Source of the DNA: Neopararhizobium haloflavum
GTDB lineage: Bacteria; Pseudomonadota; Alphaproteobacteria; Rhizobiales; Rhizobiaceae
DNA: 64,000 nucleotides
NCBI RefSeq assembly: GCF_002750855.1
Contig: NZ_NWUC01000001.1
Coordinates: 744,001-808,000, forward strand
Direction: 5' to 3'
Below are positions 9,242 to 18,484 of the stretch, one piece after another. The number at the start of each line of letters is the position of its first letter. The first letter of the stretch is position 1. The notes under the pieces were generated by a model, which had not been told where the DNA came from, did not search any database, and saw nothing but the letters and a program-made list of their open reading frames with translations. The translations under genes and the position numbers were made by a program.

Positions 9242-9255
9242 TTGACCTAGCGCAA
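9242..9255. promoter_or_regulatory. relaxed NnrR/FNR-type site TTGAC-CTAG-CGCAA
   Basis: Same spacing as the three perfect sites, with one half-site changed to TTGAC. It lies between the Crp/Fnr gene and the LysR gene, 27 bases after the former's stop. It could drive the LysR gene or be a leftover of a lost denitrification gene. Confidence 0.4.
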
Positions 9256-9583
9256 AAAGCCGACTGCACCGCGATGTTATCCGACGACACCGGTGGCGGA
9301 CCGGCCAACCGCGCAGAACGCCGCATTTGACCTTGACCACGGCCTAGACGGAAAATCGATACCCTTCTAGCAAATGGTCGATGCGGGCCTACCCGGACAC
9401 GTCGCTCAGACGCCGTCTACCAGTATTTGGCCGGTATCGACCAAGGACGACGGGTTCAGTGCACGTTTTTGCCGGCAATCGCCGATGCTGCAGAAGTCGC
9501 CAGCCGAATTAGATCCAAGGATAGTCGAGGCTTTTGAAGTGGCCTCACATGTGAATGAGGTATCAGCGATCGTGGATTACCAT

Positions 9584-10507
9584 ATGCGGCATCTGCGAAT
9601 CGTGCTGGCCACCGCTGACCATCGGAGCTTTCGTAGAGCTGCTCTTTCCCTTGGACAACATCCGTCCTGTGTGAGCCGTCGCGTAAGAGAGTTGGAAGAT
9701 CACCTCGGTGTCAGCCTTTTTGAACGATGCACGTCTGGCGTTAGTCCGACAATCGCCGGGCAGCGCTTTGTTGAACTCATTCGTCCCGCCGTATTGCGGA
9801 TCGATGAAGCGACACGCGGCGCGGGTTCGGCCGGCAGGGCTGAGATCGGAACGCTACGCATCGGAACCATCGTCACGATCGCCGGTGGGTTCTTGCGGCG
9901 GCTTGTCGAGATCTATTGCGCAAAGTACCCCGATGTCGCGGTCGATATTGTCGACGGCGGGCGAGACGAGCATCTTGCTGCAATTCGAATGCGTGAACTC
10001 GACGTCGCCTTTTTTCCTGCAGCGAACGAGATTAGCGACTGTGAAACAATCGCGTGTTGGTCGGAAAGAGTTCATATCGCCTTGGCTGACGGGCATCCGC
10101 TGTCACGGCGTGCGTCGCTGGACTGGAACGAACTCAAGGACGAAACCTTCATCGTCAGCAAATTCGAACCTGGCCCGGAGGTCCACCAATACATTGTCCG
10201 TCGCTCCAGCGACTATGGCGTTCATCCGCTGATCATTCCGAAGCCCAGTCTGCAGGAAACGCTCATGAACCTCGTCGCGCTCGGGCAGGGGATCACACCG
10301 GTGGTCGCCAGTTGGAGGGCTGTGAGGCTGCCCGGGCTGACACTCCGTCCGCTGCGCGATTGCGCAGACATCGTGCCGTTTCACGGCATTTGGTCACCGG
10401 GAAATGACAATCCTGCGCTCAGGCGGTTCTTGAGCCTGTCTCGCGCGGCAGCGAAGAACAACTCACTGTGCGGCGAGCCTTTGCGAAACCCCGATCCGTG
10501 GCGATGA
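9584..10507 (+). CDS. LysR-family transcriptional regulator with altered C-terminus
   Basis: Starts with a LysR winged helix ('MRHLRIVLATADHRSFRRAA', 'HPSCVSRRVRELEDHLG..LFER') and continues into a periplasmic-binding-like effector domain, about 307 residues. The frame is open further upstream (ATG at 9485, GTG at 9572), but 9584 places the helix where it starts in the family. The last 20 or so codons lie over the 3' end of the opposing DUF2274 gene, so the natural C-terminus has probably been replaced at the ICE boundary. The target is unknown. Confidence 0.8.
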   Translation: MRHLRIVLATADHRSFRRAALSLGQHPSCVSRRVRELEDHLGVSLFERCTSGVSPTIAGQRFVELIRPAVLRIDEATRGAGSAGRAEIGTLRIGTIVTIAGGFLRRLVEIYCAKYPDVAVDIVDGGRDEHLAAIRMRELDVAFFPAANEISDCETIACWSERVHIALADGHPLSRRASLDWNELKDETFIVSKFEPGPEVHQYIVRRSSDYGVHPLIIPKPSLQETLMNLVALGQGITPVVASWRAVRLPGLTLRPLRDCADIVPFHGIWSPGNDNPALRRFLSLSRAAAKNNSLCGEPLRNPDPWR

Positions 10508-10679
10508 ACCTCTCCAGCATCGGCACGATCAGCTTCACTGGATCGGCGACCGGCTGGCCGGTCTCGCGGGCCAGCACCTCGGCATAGGCGACCAGATCGC
10601 GGTGCAGCGGCGCGGGCAGTTCTACGGTGACCTTGACGGGCTTGTCGTCTGGCAGCGGGCCAAGCTTGAGTTTCGTCAT
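10419..10679 (-). CDS. DUF2274 protein at the end of the trb operon
   Basis: 86 residues. The first about 65 are typical DUF2274 ('LKLGPLPDDKPVKVTVELPA', 'AYAEVLARETG', 'LIVPMLERFIATDR.FAKARR'), a short protein that closes trb operons of this ICE class. The last 20 residues read into the opposing LysR gene and do not look like the family, so the original stop has been lost at a junction. It starts two bases after the trbI stop. Function unknown. Confidence 0.8.
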   Translation of the reverse strand: MTKLKLGPLPDDKPVKVTVELPAPLHRDLVAYAEVLARETGQPVADPVKLIVPMLERFIATDRGFAKARRTVSCSSLPRETGSRTA

Positions 10680-10681
10680 GG

Positions 10682-11821
10682 TCAGTCTCCTGCGTTCTCG
10701 AATACGAGGTCACGGGTCACAATGACGCGGACCGGGAAGCCCGGCCGGATGGTGAGGGTGGGCGCGACCTGCAACTGGCGCTGGATGATCTGCTGGCCGG
10801 CCTGGTTGATGGTGTCCTGCGCCCCGTCGCGGATGGCGCTGATCAGCCGGTCCTCGTCGCTGGTCGCCAGCTCCGTGCCAACACCAAGCAAGGTCGAGAG
10901 CCCGGCGGCCTTCATCAGATCCCACCAATGGGAATCGACGCCGTCCTCGAGCCCGGCATAGCCGCTGGCGTCGGCGCCCGGCAGGCGCTCGAGCACGATG
11001 GATCGACCATCGGGCAGGATCAGGCGGTTCCAGACGAGCAGGACACGGCGCTGGCCGAAGCTGACGCCGTCATCGTACTGGCCGATGAGGCGCGTGCCTT
11101 GCGGGATCAGGAGCAGGCTGCCGGTCGGGCTGTCATAGACGTTTTCCGTCACCTGCGCGGTGATCTGGCCGGGCAGATCGGAGCGGATGCCGGTGATCAT
11201 CGCGGCGGGAATGACCGATCCGGCCTGCAGGATATAGGGCGATGCCGGCGGCATGACGCGATCGGCCGAGACGGTCTGGCGGTCGACCGGCGCGCCCAGG
11301 AACGCGGAATGCCTGTCCTGCGTCACCGTCTGGCCGCCAAGGTCGAGACCGGCAAGGCCGGACATGGTCGCGCCGGGGACGGCTCCTCCGCGCGAGCCTG
11401 CTTGGAAGAATACATTGCTCAGGCGCGCGGCTTCTTCCTCCGCGCGCCGGCGTTCCTCGTCGGGATCGACGGCCGGCGTCGCGATAACGGGCGGCGCGAC
11501 CGGCTGGCCTCGGTTCTGCGCGTCGAGAATAGGGCGGCCGAGGTCGCCGGGCAGCGCGGGGCCTAGCACAGTACCGGTATAGTCGCGTGGCAGGCCGGAG
11601 AGCCCGTCCGGCGTGGGCCGGTTCTCGGTCGAATAGAGTTCTCCGCCGCCCGGTCCCGCATCGCGGCTCTGGAGCGCGTAGATCAGCGCGCCGCCGATGC
11701 CGAGCAAGGCGACGGCGCCGACGCCAGCGAGCATCTTTCGGGACAGGCGTGTGACGCGCGGCGGTTCGGCGCGCAGGCGCATGGGTGCAGCGGTGTCCAT
11801 CGTGGCATTGGTGTCGGTCAT
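10682..11821 (-). CDS. trbI: TrbI, VirB10-like T4SS outer-core/inner-membrane spanning protein
   Basis: 379 residues: a cytoplasmic N-terminus, one membrane helix (about 31-50), a Pro-rich periplasmic linker, then a VirB10-like beta barrel ('ILQAGSVIPAAMITGIRSDLPGQITAQV', 'LLIPQGTRLIGQYD', 'LPGADASGYAGLEDGVDSHW'). It joins the inner and outer membrane parts of the mating-pair channel. The start overlaps the trbG stop by four bases. Confidence 0.95.
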   Translation of the reverse strand: MTDTNATMDTAAPMRLRAEPPRVTRLSRKMLAGVGAVALLGIGGALIYALQSRDAGPGGGELYSTENRPTPDGLSGLPRDYTGTVLGPALPGDLGRPILDAQNRGQPVAPPVIATPAVDPDEERRRAEEEAARLSNVFFQAGSRGGAVPGATMSGLAGLDLGGQTVTQDRHSAFLGAPVDRQTVSADRVMPPASPYILQAGSVIPAAMITGIRSDLPGQITAQVTENVYDSPTGSLLLIPQGTRLIGQYDDGVSFGQRRVLLVWNRLILPDGRSIVLERLPGADASGYAGLEDGVDSHWWDLMKAAGLSTLLGVGTELATSDEDRLISAIRDGAQDTINQAGQQIIQRQLQVAPTLTIRPGFPVRVIVTRDLVFENAGD

Positions 11822-12810
11822 GACGGGGCATCTCCGGTCGCTGCGGGTTGCGCGGTTGTTGCTCGCGTCGGGTCGATGCGGACGATCCTGACGATCTGCT
11901 GGCGGTCGCCGCCGCCCAGGCGCAGCTCGGCAGCGCCGAACAGCCGGTCCACGATCAGGACGTTCTGGTGGATACGGGAATTGACGATCTGCGGCTCGCC
12001 GTCCGCGCCGAGCACGAAGATGGGCGGCATCTCGCCTTGCACGATGCCGCGTGGGAAGACGACATAGACGCGGCGGCCATCGTCAAAGACGGAGATCGGC
12101 CGCCATGGCGGGCTGTCGCCAGACAAGCCGTAGCGATAATTGCGCGCGGCTTCGTCCGGAATGCTAGGTGCGGCCGGGACCGTCTGGCGCTGGCTGGCTG
12201 GCGGGGCTGGATAAGCCCAGGCGACGGCCGGCATGTACGGATCGTCGCCAGCGTGCAACTCGATCATGTAGATGCGCCGGTCGGTGGTGACGACGAGATT
12301 GGTGGAGATGTCCGGCCGCGTCGGCTTGACCAGGATATGGGCGCGCCGAGCCGGGCCTGAACCGCTCTCGGTGTCGCCGATGATCCAGCGAGCGGTATCG
12401 CCGGCCGCGATCGGTCCCGCGCCGGTCAGGCTCTCGCCGGGCTCCAGCGCGATCGTCGTGATCTGGCCGGGCGCGGCATAGACCTGATAGAGCGCGCCTT
12501 CCGACCATGGATAGATCTGGATGGCGTTGTGATAGCCCTCGCGGCGCGGCTCGATACGGGCGGCAGTGTTGGCGTTTTCGACACGGCCGGCCGGCGTGTT
12601 GGCGGCCTGTCCGCCGCGTGCGACCGTCCAGGCCGGCGGGGTGTGCAGCGGCCGGGGTGTGTCATCGGTGACGGCCGTCTGCACCACGGGCAGCGGCGGC
12701 ACGTCGGCGTCGTAGCTGAACTGCGGCGGCTTGTAGGTGGCGCAGCCAGCCAGCATGGTCGCCGAAAGCAGTACGGCCGCAACGGCGGGTGTGTGGGTGA
12801 TCGTCTTCAT
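11818..12810 (-). CDS. trbG: TrbG, VirB9-like T4SS lipoprotein
   Basis: 330 residues with a lipoprotein signal (lipobox LAGC, Cys23). The VirB9-like C-terminal part includes 'RRIYMIELHA', 'NYRYGLSGDSPPWRP..VFDDGRRVYVVFP' and 'IHQNVLIVDRLFGAAELRLG'. It forms part of the outer-membrane core of the conjugation channel. The start at 12810 gives the lipoprotein signal and overlaps the trbF stop (ATGA). Confidence 0.95.
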   Translation of the reverse strand: MKTITHTPAVAAVLLSATMLAGCATYKPPQFSYDADVPPLPVVQTAVTDDTPRPLHTPPAWTVARGGQAANTPAGRVENANTAARIEPRREGYHNAIQIYPWSEGALYQVYAAPGQITTIALEPGESLTGAGPIAAGDTARWIIGDTESGSGPARRAHILVKPTRPDISTNLVVTTDRRIYMIELHAGDDPYMPAVAWAYPAPPASQRQTVPAAPSIPDEAARNYRYGLSGDSPPWRPISVFDDGRRVYVVFPRGIVQGEMPPIFVLGADGEPQIVNSRIHQNVLIVDRLFGAAELRLGGGDRQQIVRIVRIDPTRATTAQPAATGDAPS

Positions 12811-13496
12811 TGGCTCATCTCCCGCGACCAGGAAATCGCATTGACGTAGATGCCGAGCGGATTGGCGCGCAGGCGCTCGGCGTCGCGCGGCGCCTGGATC
12901 ACGATGGTCAGGATCGCTGTCCATCGCTCGGTCGTGGAAAGCTGGCCGTTCTCGTAATGGCGCTCCGTCCACGCGACGCGAAAACTGTCGGGCGAGGCCC
13001 GGATGACGCTCGACACCTCGACGGCGATCTGCTGCCGGCCGACCTTGGTGAACGGGTCGTTGGCGCGGGCGTGGTCGTTGAGAGCCGCCGCGCCGCGATC
13101 CGTGGTGAACTCGTAGGCGCGCAGCCAGTTCTGGCGGACAATGATGGCGTCGGCCGGGATCGCGCGGACCTGCTCGATGAAGCGGCCGAGATGCCAGGCG
13201 ACCTGCGGATCGGTCGGGCGATAGTCGGCCACGGCCGGTGCGACGGTCTGTGCCTGGCCGAGATTGTCGACCTGCACGACCCAGGGCACGACCGTCCCGC
13301 GCGCCGATTGCCAAACGAGCGCAGAGGCGAAGCCGGCCGACAGGACCAGCGAACCGAACGCCATCAGCCGCCAGTTCCTCGCCTGGACGCGAGCGGAACC
13401 GATGCGTTCGTCCCAGACTTGAGCGGCCTTCTGGTAGGGCGTCTCGGGTTCGGGCGATTTGCCGTAATGGGTCGCGGGTCGTTTGAAGATGTTCAT
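12807..13496 (-). CDS. trbF: TrbF, VirB8-like T4SS assembly factor
   Basis: 229 residues: a cytoplasmic segment, one transmembrane helix (about 42-63), then a periplasmic VirB8-like domain ('VPWVVQVDNLGQAQ', 'HLGRFIEQVRAIPADAIIVRQNW', 'NPLGIYVNAISWSRE'). It nucleates the inner-membrane complex. Four-base overlaps on both sides show tight translational coupling. Confidence 0.95.
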   Translation of the reverse strand: MNIFKRPATHYGKSPEPETPYQKAAQVWDERIGSARVQARNWRLMAFGSLVLSAGFASALVWQSARGTVVPWVVQVDNLGQAQTVAPAVADYRPTDPQVAWHLGRFIEQVRAIPADAIIVRQNWLRAYEFTTDRGAAALNDHARANDPFTKVGRQQIAVEVSSVIRASPDSFRVAWTERHYENGQLSTTERWTAILTIVIQAPRDAERLRANPLGIYVNAISWSREMSQ

Positions 13497-14836
13497 GAAC
13501 GGTCGCTTTCGGAAAGGTTGATGGAGGAACCGGAGCCGTGGCTGTCGCCGGAACGAACGGCGTGCGCGGCGAGCGTGACGCCCCGGCCCATGGCCTGGGA
13601 GCGCTGCATCCGCTGCGCCCAGGCGGGCTGGCCGTGGGTGAGGGGTGTGGCGGAAGCCGCGCTATCGCCCAGATTGGAAGACGCCGCGCCTTTGACGCCC
13701 ATCACGCTGCGCGCGCCGTCAGAAAAGCTTGACCTGATGCTCTCGCCGGCATTCGACGTTGCGCGCTTCAAGGGTGAGACGGCGGCGGAGCCTGCGGCGC
13801 GGGCGACGCCGCCAAGCCCGGATGCGACGCCGGCGGTGCCGGACTGGCCCATCGCGCCGAGCGTATAGGCGGCGGACACACCGCCTGCGGTAGCGACGCC
13901 GCCCCGTACGACCGCCGCACCGCCGGAAAGCGCAGCCGAACCTCCCTTCGCGGCGAGCATACCCGCTCCTCCGGCCGCGACGGCGGCACCGCCGACCGCA
14001 AGGCCGGTTCCGACTGCGGAGCCGGCGCCGAGCTGCGGCCCGCCGGAGACGATGCCGTTGGCGATGCCGGGACCGAAGATGCCGAGGCCGAGCAGCGACA
14101 GCGCGGCGAGCACGATGGCCATCGCCTCGTCGATCGTCGGGGTCTGACCGCCGAACCCGGCCGTGAACCGATCGAAGAGGGTCGAGCCGATGCCGATGAT
14201 GACGGCGAGCACCAGAACCTTGATGCCGGAGGAGACGACATTGCCGAGCACACGCTCGGCCAGGAAGGCGGTCTTGCCGAACAGACCGAAGGGGATCAGC
14301 ACGAAGCCGGCGAGCGTCGTCAGCTTGAACTCGATCAGCGTCACGAAAAGCTGGATGGCGAGGATGAAGAAGGCCAGCACCACCAGCGCCCAGGCGAACA
14401 GCAGGCAGGCGATTTGGATGAAGTTCTCGAAGAACGCGATCCATCCCATCAGGTCGGAAATGGATTCGATCAGCGGACGGCCGGCGTCGAGCCCGGTCTG
14501 CGCGACGCGGCCGGGTCGCATCAAATCTTCGACGGAAAAGCCCGTGCCGGACGCCATCAGGCCGAGGCCGGCGAACGAATCGAAGACGATCCGGGCGAGG
14601 TTGTTCCAGTTGGAGATGATGTAGGCGAAGACGCCGACGAACAGGGTCTTCTTGACGAGCCGCGCGATGATGTCGTCATCCGCGCCCCAAGCCCAGAACA
14701 AAGCGGCGAGCGTTACGTCGATGACGATCAGCGTCGTGGCAATAAACGCGACCTCGCCGCCGAGCAGGCCGAAACCGCTGTCGATGTAGGAGGTGAAGAC
14801 CCCGAGGAAATCGTCGATGACGCCCGTATCACCCAT
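13493..14836 (-). CDS. trbL: TrbL, VirB6-like polytopic T4SS protein
   Basis: 447 residues. The first about 300 hold six or more membrane helices with family sequence 'DDFLGVFTSYIDSGFGLL', 'IKVLVLAVIIGIGST' and 'IVLAALSLLGLGIFGPGIANG'. The rest is a long Gly/Ala/Ser-rich tail, as in other TrbL. The ATG at 14836 was chosen over an upstream in-frame start that would run through the trbK coding region. It forms part of the inner-membrane channel. Confidence 0.93.
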   Translation of the reverse strand: MGDTGVIDDFLGVFTSYIDSGFGLLGGEVAFIATTLIVIDVTLAALFWAWGADDDIIARLVKKTLFVGVFAYIISNWNNLARIVFDSFAGLGLMASGTGFSVEDLMRPGRVAQTGLDAGRPLIESISDLMGWIAFFENFIQIACLLFAWALVVLAFFILAIQLFVTLIEFKLTTLAGFVLIPFGLFGKTAFLAERVLGNVVSSGIKVLVLAVIIGIGSTLFDRFTAGFGGQTPTIDEAMAIVLAALSLLGLGIFGPGIANGIVSGGPQLGAGSAVGTGLAVGGAAVAAGGAGMLAAKGGSAALSGGAAVVRGGVATAGGVSAAYTLGAMGQSGTAGVASGLGGVARAAGSAAVSPLKRATSNAGESIRSSFSDGARSVMGVKGAASSNLGDSAASATPLTHGQPAWAQRMQRSQAMGRGVTLAAHAVRSGDSHGSGSSINLSESDRS

Positions 14837-14840
14837 GTGC

Positions 14841-15128
14841 CTATCGTCCTTCGCTGGATTGCGGCGCGATGGGAGGAGGTGTGCGGCCGAGGAAGCGGTC
14901 GCGGGTCTCGGCCCAGACGCGCAGGCATTCGGCATCGCCGGCGGCGGCTTCGCCGAGCTGCTGGCAGCGGCGTTGTTCGTCGCGCAGCGGGTCGACGGGC
15001 GGCTCGATCGCCGGCGCTGATCTTGCGACGGGCGCGTCCTCCTGGCGTGTCCTATCGATTGCGGCCACGGTCAGGGCAATCGCGACGAACACCACGGCTC
15101 CGAGCCGGGCCAGCATCTTGCCGTCCAT
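14841..15128 (-). CDS. trbK: TrbK-like entry-exclusion protein
   Basis: 95 residues with an N-terminal membrane helix or uncleaved signal, a Pro-rich linker and two cysteines spaced 'CQQLGEAAAGDAEC'. Its position between trbJ and trbL and its size match TrbK-alt of alphaproteobacterial trb operons, thought to prevent transfer into cells that already carry the element. Confidence 0.8.
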   Translation of the reverse strand: MDGKMLARLGAVVFVAIALTVAAIDRTRQEDAPVARSAPAIEPPVDPLRDEQRRCQQLGEAAAGDAECLRVWAETRDRFLGRTPPPIAPQSSEGR

Positions 15129-15145
15129 CCTGGTGTCCCCCGCGC

Positions 15146-15928
15146 TCAGTTGCCGCTGTTGAACATCCGGGCATTGCCCGGCTGGTAGCCGGCGCCGGGC
15201 GTCAGGAAGCGCTCGCGCTGTATGCGACCCTGCTCGGCGGCCGTCGCGCGCTCGGCCTCGGTCAAGGCGTCGGCGCGGCCATTGACCGAGATCAGTGCGA
15301 CCAGGTCGGACAATTGCTGCGACTGGAGGGCGAGGAGCTGGTTGCCGGCCTGCGTGGCTTGCAACGCGCCGGCAGCATTCTGGCTCTGGCCGACGAGCGT
15401 CGACATCTCGGTGCGGTTGCCGTCGATGTTGCCGACGACGCCGGCCTGGACGCGCATGGCGTCCTGCAAGCCGCCGACGGTGTTCTCCCAGCGCGAACGT
15501 GCACCCGCGACGAGCTGCTGGTCTGTGGCCGACAAAGAGACGTTGCCATATTGGCTCTGGAATGCCTGGTCGATCTGGCCGACCTCGAAGGCGATGTTCT
15601 GCGCCTCGCCCAAAAGCTGCTGCGTGCGCTGGACACTCTGCTGGAGCTGCTGGAGCGAGGAATGCGGCAGGTTTGCTAAATTGCGGGCCTGATTGATGAG
15701 CATCTGCGCCTCGTTCTGGAGCGAGGTGATCTGGTTGTTGATCTGCTCCAGCGTGCGCGCTGCCGTGAGAACGTTTTGCGCATAGTTCGACGGATCATAG
15801 ACGATCCGGCCAAAGCCGAATTGCGCGTGGGTCGGGCTCGCCAGCATGGGCGACAACGCGCTCGCGCCGGCGAGCGCCAGCGCGAAAGCCGAGGCGCTGG
15901 CGAAACGGGAAATACCAATGTTTGTCAT
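15146..15928 (-). CDS. trbJ: TrbJ, VirB5-like T4SS protein
   Basis: 260 residues with a signal peptide (cleavage near 'THAQ') and a long helical, Gln-rich mature part ('DPSNYAQNVLTAARTLEQIN', 'NEAQMLINQARNLANLP', 'AAGALQATQAGNQLLALQ'). VirB5-like proteins sit at the pilus tip and help adhesion. It overlaps the trbE stop by four bases. Confidence 0.95.
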   Translation of the reverse strand: MTNIGISRFASASAFALALAGASALSPMLASPTHAQFGFGRIVYDPSNYAQNVLTAARTLEQINNQITSLQNEAQMLINQARNLANLPHSSLQQLQQSVQRTQQLLGEAQNIAFEVGQIDQAFQSQYGNVSLSATDQQLVAGARSRWENTVGGLQDAMRVQAGVVGNIDGNRTEMSTLVGQSQNAAGALQATQAGNQLLALQSQQLSDLVALISVNGRADALTEAERATAAEQGRIQRERFLTPGAGYQPGNARMFNSGN

Positions 15929-18474
15929 GGAAGGGTCTCCTGTGTTGGCGGGGCCGTATCCGACGCGACCGGCGCGGCGGGTTCCGACCGGTCGGCGAGA
16001 TTGGTGAGGTTGGGGATCAGCTCGGCCGCCCAGGCGACGCCGCGCTCGCGCAGCCAGGCGGCGAGGAAACCATCGCGGCCGTGCTCAGCGACAAGTTGGG
16101 CAATGCGGGTCTGGTCGGTCTTGGAAGATGCAGCGCAGAGCGCGAGCCCGACTTCGGACAGCCCCAGCTCGAACAGGCGGTTGCCGCGCCGCGACTGGCA
16201 GTAATAGTCCCGCTTGGGCGTCGCCCGCGCGAGGATTTCTATCTGCCGGTCGTTGAGACCGAAGCGGCGGTAGATCGCCGTGATCTGCGGCTCGATGGCG
16301 CGCTCGTTTGGCAGCAAGAGCCGCGTCGGGCAGCTCTCGATGATGGCCGGCGCAATGGCGCTGCCGTCGATGTCGGACAGGCTTTGCGTGGCGAAGACGA
16401 CGCTGGCGTTCTTCTTCCTGAGCGTCTTCAGCCATTCACGGAGCTGGCCGGCGAAACCCTCGTCGTCCAGCGCAAGCCAACCCTCGTCGATGATGAGCAG
16501 CGTCGGCCGCCCGTCGAGTCGGTCGCCGATGCGGTGGAAGAGATAAGCGAGCACGGCCGGAGCCGCTCCGGTCCCGACCAGCCCCTCGATCTCGAACGCC
16601 TGCACGTCCGAACTGCCCAGGTACTCGGTCTCGGCGTCAAGCAACCGGCCATAGGCGCCGCCGACGCAATAGGGTCGAAGGGCCTGCTTGAGGTCGTTGG
16701 ATTGCAGGAGGACGGCGAGGCCGGTGATCGTGCGTTCCCCGACCGGCGCGGACGCAAGCGAGGTCAGCGCCGTCCAGATATGCTCCTTCACCTCGGGCGT
16801 GATCGAAACGCCTTCGCGCATGAGGATCGCGACGATCCAATCGGCGGCCCAGGCGCGTTCATGGGTATCCTGGATGCGGGCGAGCGGCTGGAGCGCGACG
16901 CCGTCATAGAGAGGATCGAGCGCGGCCAGCGCGCGGTCGATCGGGTCGGCCTCGTCCACGGGCGGCGCGGCGGCACTGTTGCCGCCCAGATCGTGCCAGT
17001 CGCCGCCCATGGCGAGGGCGGCGGCACGAATGCTGCCGCCGAAATCAAACGCGAAGACCTGGCTGCCCTCGTAGCGGCGAAACTGGAGCGCCATGAGCGC
17101 GAGCAGCACGGACTTGCCGGCGCCGGTCGGGCCGACGACGAGGGTGTGGCCCACATCGCCGACATGCAAAGACAACCGGAACGGGGTTGAGCCTTCGGTC
17201 TTTCCAAAGAGCAGAGAGGGGGCACCGAAATGCTCGTCCCGTTCCGGCCCCGCCCACACCGCCGAAAGCGGGATCATGTGGGCGAGATTCAGTGTGCTGA
17301 TGGGTGGCTGACGGACGTTCGCGTAGGCATGGCCGGGCAGCGAGCCGAGCCAGGCATCCACCGCGTTGACGGTCTCGGCCATGGCGGTGAAGTCGCGACC
17401 CTGGATGATCTTCTCGACCAGCCGCAATTTCTCGTCGGCGATGCGTGGATCGGCGTCCCACACCGTCACCGTGGTGGTGACATAGGCCATGCCCGCCATG
17501 TCGGCGCCGAGTTCCTGCAACGCCATGTCGGCGTCGAGCGCCTTGTTCGCCGCGTCGGTATCGACAAGCACCGATTGCTCGTTGGTCATCACCTCTTTCA
17601 GGATCGCCGCGATGGACTTGCGCTTGGCGAACCACTGCCGCCTGATCCTGGTGAGCAGCCGTGTCGCATCGGTCTTGTCGATGAGGATCGCGCGGGTGCT
17701 CCAGCGATACGGGAACGGCAGCCGGTTCATCTCGTCGAGAAGGCCGGGCGTCGTCGCGGTGGGGAACCCGGTGATGGTGAGGACGCGGAGATGATGGTCG
17801 CCGAGACGCGGCTCCAGCCCGCCTGTCAGCGGCTGGTCGGCAAGCAGCGCGTCGAGGTGCATCGGCACCTCGGGCACCCGCACGCGATGCCGATTGGTCG
17901 AGATAGTGGAATGCAGATAGGTCAGCGTCTCGCCGTCATCGAGCCAGCGGCATTCCGGCATGAAGCCGTCGAGCAGCGCCAGCACGCGGTCGGTGCGATC
18001 CGCAAAGCCGCGCAGGGCTTGCCATGGATCGACGCCGGATTGCTCACGGCCCTCGTAGAGCCAGGATTCCGCACGCGCGGCTTCCTCGGCGGGCGGCAAA
18101 TAGAGCAAAGTGAGAAAATAGCCCGACACGAAATGCGTGCCGGCTTCCTCGAACCCGGCTTTCCGCTCGGCATCGACCAGCGCGGAGGCAGGATCGGGAA
18201 ACACACTGTCGGGATAGGTCGCCGCCTCCGAACGTTGCGCTTCGACGAAGAGCGACCAGCCGGAGCCGAGGCGGCGCACGGCATTGTTGATGCGCCCGGC
18301 GACGGCGACCAGTTCGGCCGCGACGGCGGAATCCAGATCGGGACCACGAAACTTCGCCGTCCTCTGGAACGAGCCGTCCTTGTTCAAGACGACGCCGGAG
18401 CCGACCAGCGCGGCCCAGGGCAGATAGTCGGCGAGACGCGCGGCAGTGCGGCGGTATTCGGACAGGTTCATCAT
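15925..18474 (-). CDS. trbE: TrbE, VirB4-like T4SS ATPase
   Basis: 849 residues. The N-terminal region has 'MNLSEYR..A.RLADYLPWA' and 'GVVLNKDGSFQRT'. The C-terminal motor domain has Walker A 'VGPTGAGKS' (near residue 450), Walker B 'LLIIDEGWLALDD' and 'VFATQSLSDI'. It energises pilus assembly and substrate transfer. The start at 18474 follows TGAGGGCAGAGCG on the coding strand; the in-frame upstream codons overlap trbD and are not family-like. Confidence 0.95.
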   Translation of the reverse strand: MMNLSEYRRTAARLADYLPWAALVGSGVVLNKDGSFQRTAKFRGPDLDSAVAAELVAVAGRINNAVRRLGSGWSLFVEAQRSEAATYPDSVFPDPASALVDAERKAGFEEAGTHFVSGYFLTLLYLPPAEEAARAESWLYEGREQSGVDPWQALRGFADRTDRVLALLDGFMPECRWLDDGETLTYLHSTISTNRHRVRVPEVPMHLDALLADQPLTGGLEPRLGDHHLRVLTITGFPTATTPGLLDEMNRLPFPYRWSTRAILIDKTDATRLLTRIRRQWFAKRKSIAAILKEVMTNEQSVLVDTDAANKALDADMALQELGADMAGMAYVTTTVTVWDADPRIADEKLRLVEKIIQGRDFTAMAETVNAVDAWLGSLPGHAYANVRQPPISTLNLAHMIPLSAVWAGPERDEHFGAPSLLFGKTEGSTPFRLSLHVGDVGHTLVVGPTGAGKSVLLALMALQFRRYEGSQVFAFDFGGSIRAAALAMGGDWHDLGGNSAAAPPVDEADPIDRALAALDPLYDGVALQPLARIQDTHERAWAADWIVAILMREGVSITPEVKEHIWTALTSLASAPVGERTITGLAVLLQSNDLKQALRPYCVGGAYGRLLDAETEYLGSSDVQAFEIEGLVGTGAAPAVLAYLFHRIGDRLDGRPTLLIIDEGWLALDDEGFAGQLREWLKTLRKKNASVVFATQSLSDIDGSAIAPAIIESCPTRLLLPNERAIEPQITAIYRRFGLNDRQIEILARATPKRDYYCQSRRGNRLFELGLSEVGLALCAASSKTDQTRIAQLVAEHGRDGFLAAWLRERGVAWAAELIPNLTNLADRSEPAAPVASDTAPPTQETLP

Positions 18475-18484
18475 CGCTCTGCCC

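Noticed and set aside
9374-9583. In-frame N-terminal extension of the LysR regulator
   Set aside because: LysR helix-turn-helix domains begin within a few residues of the start; the extension has no family likeness and overlaps a probable regulatory region.
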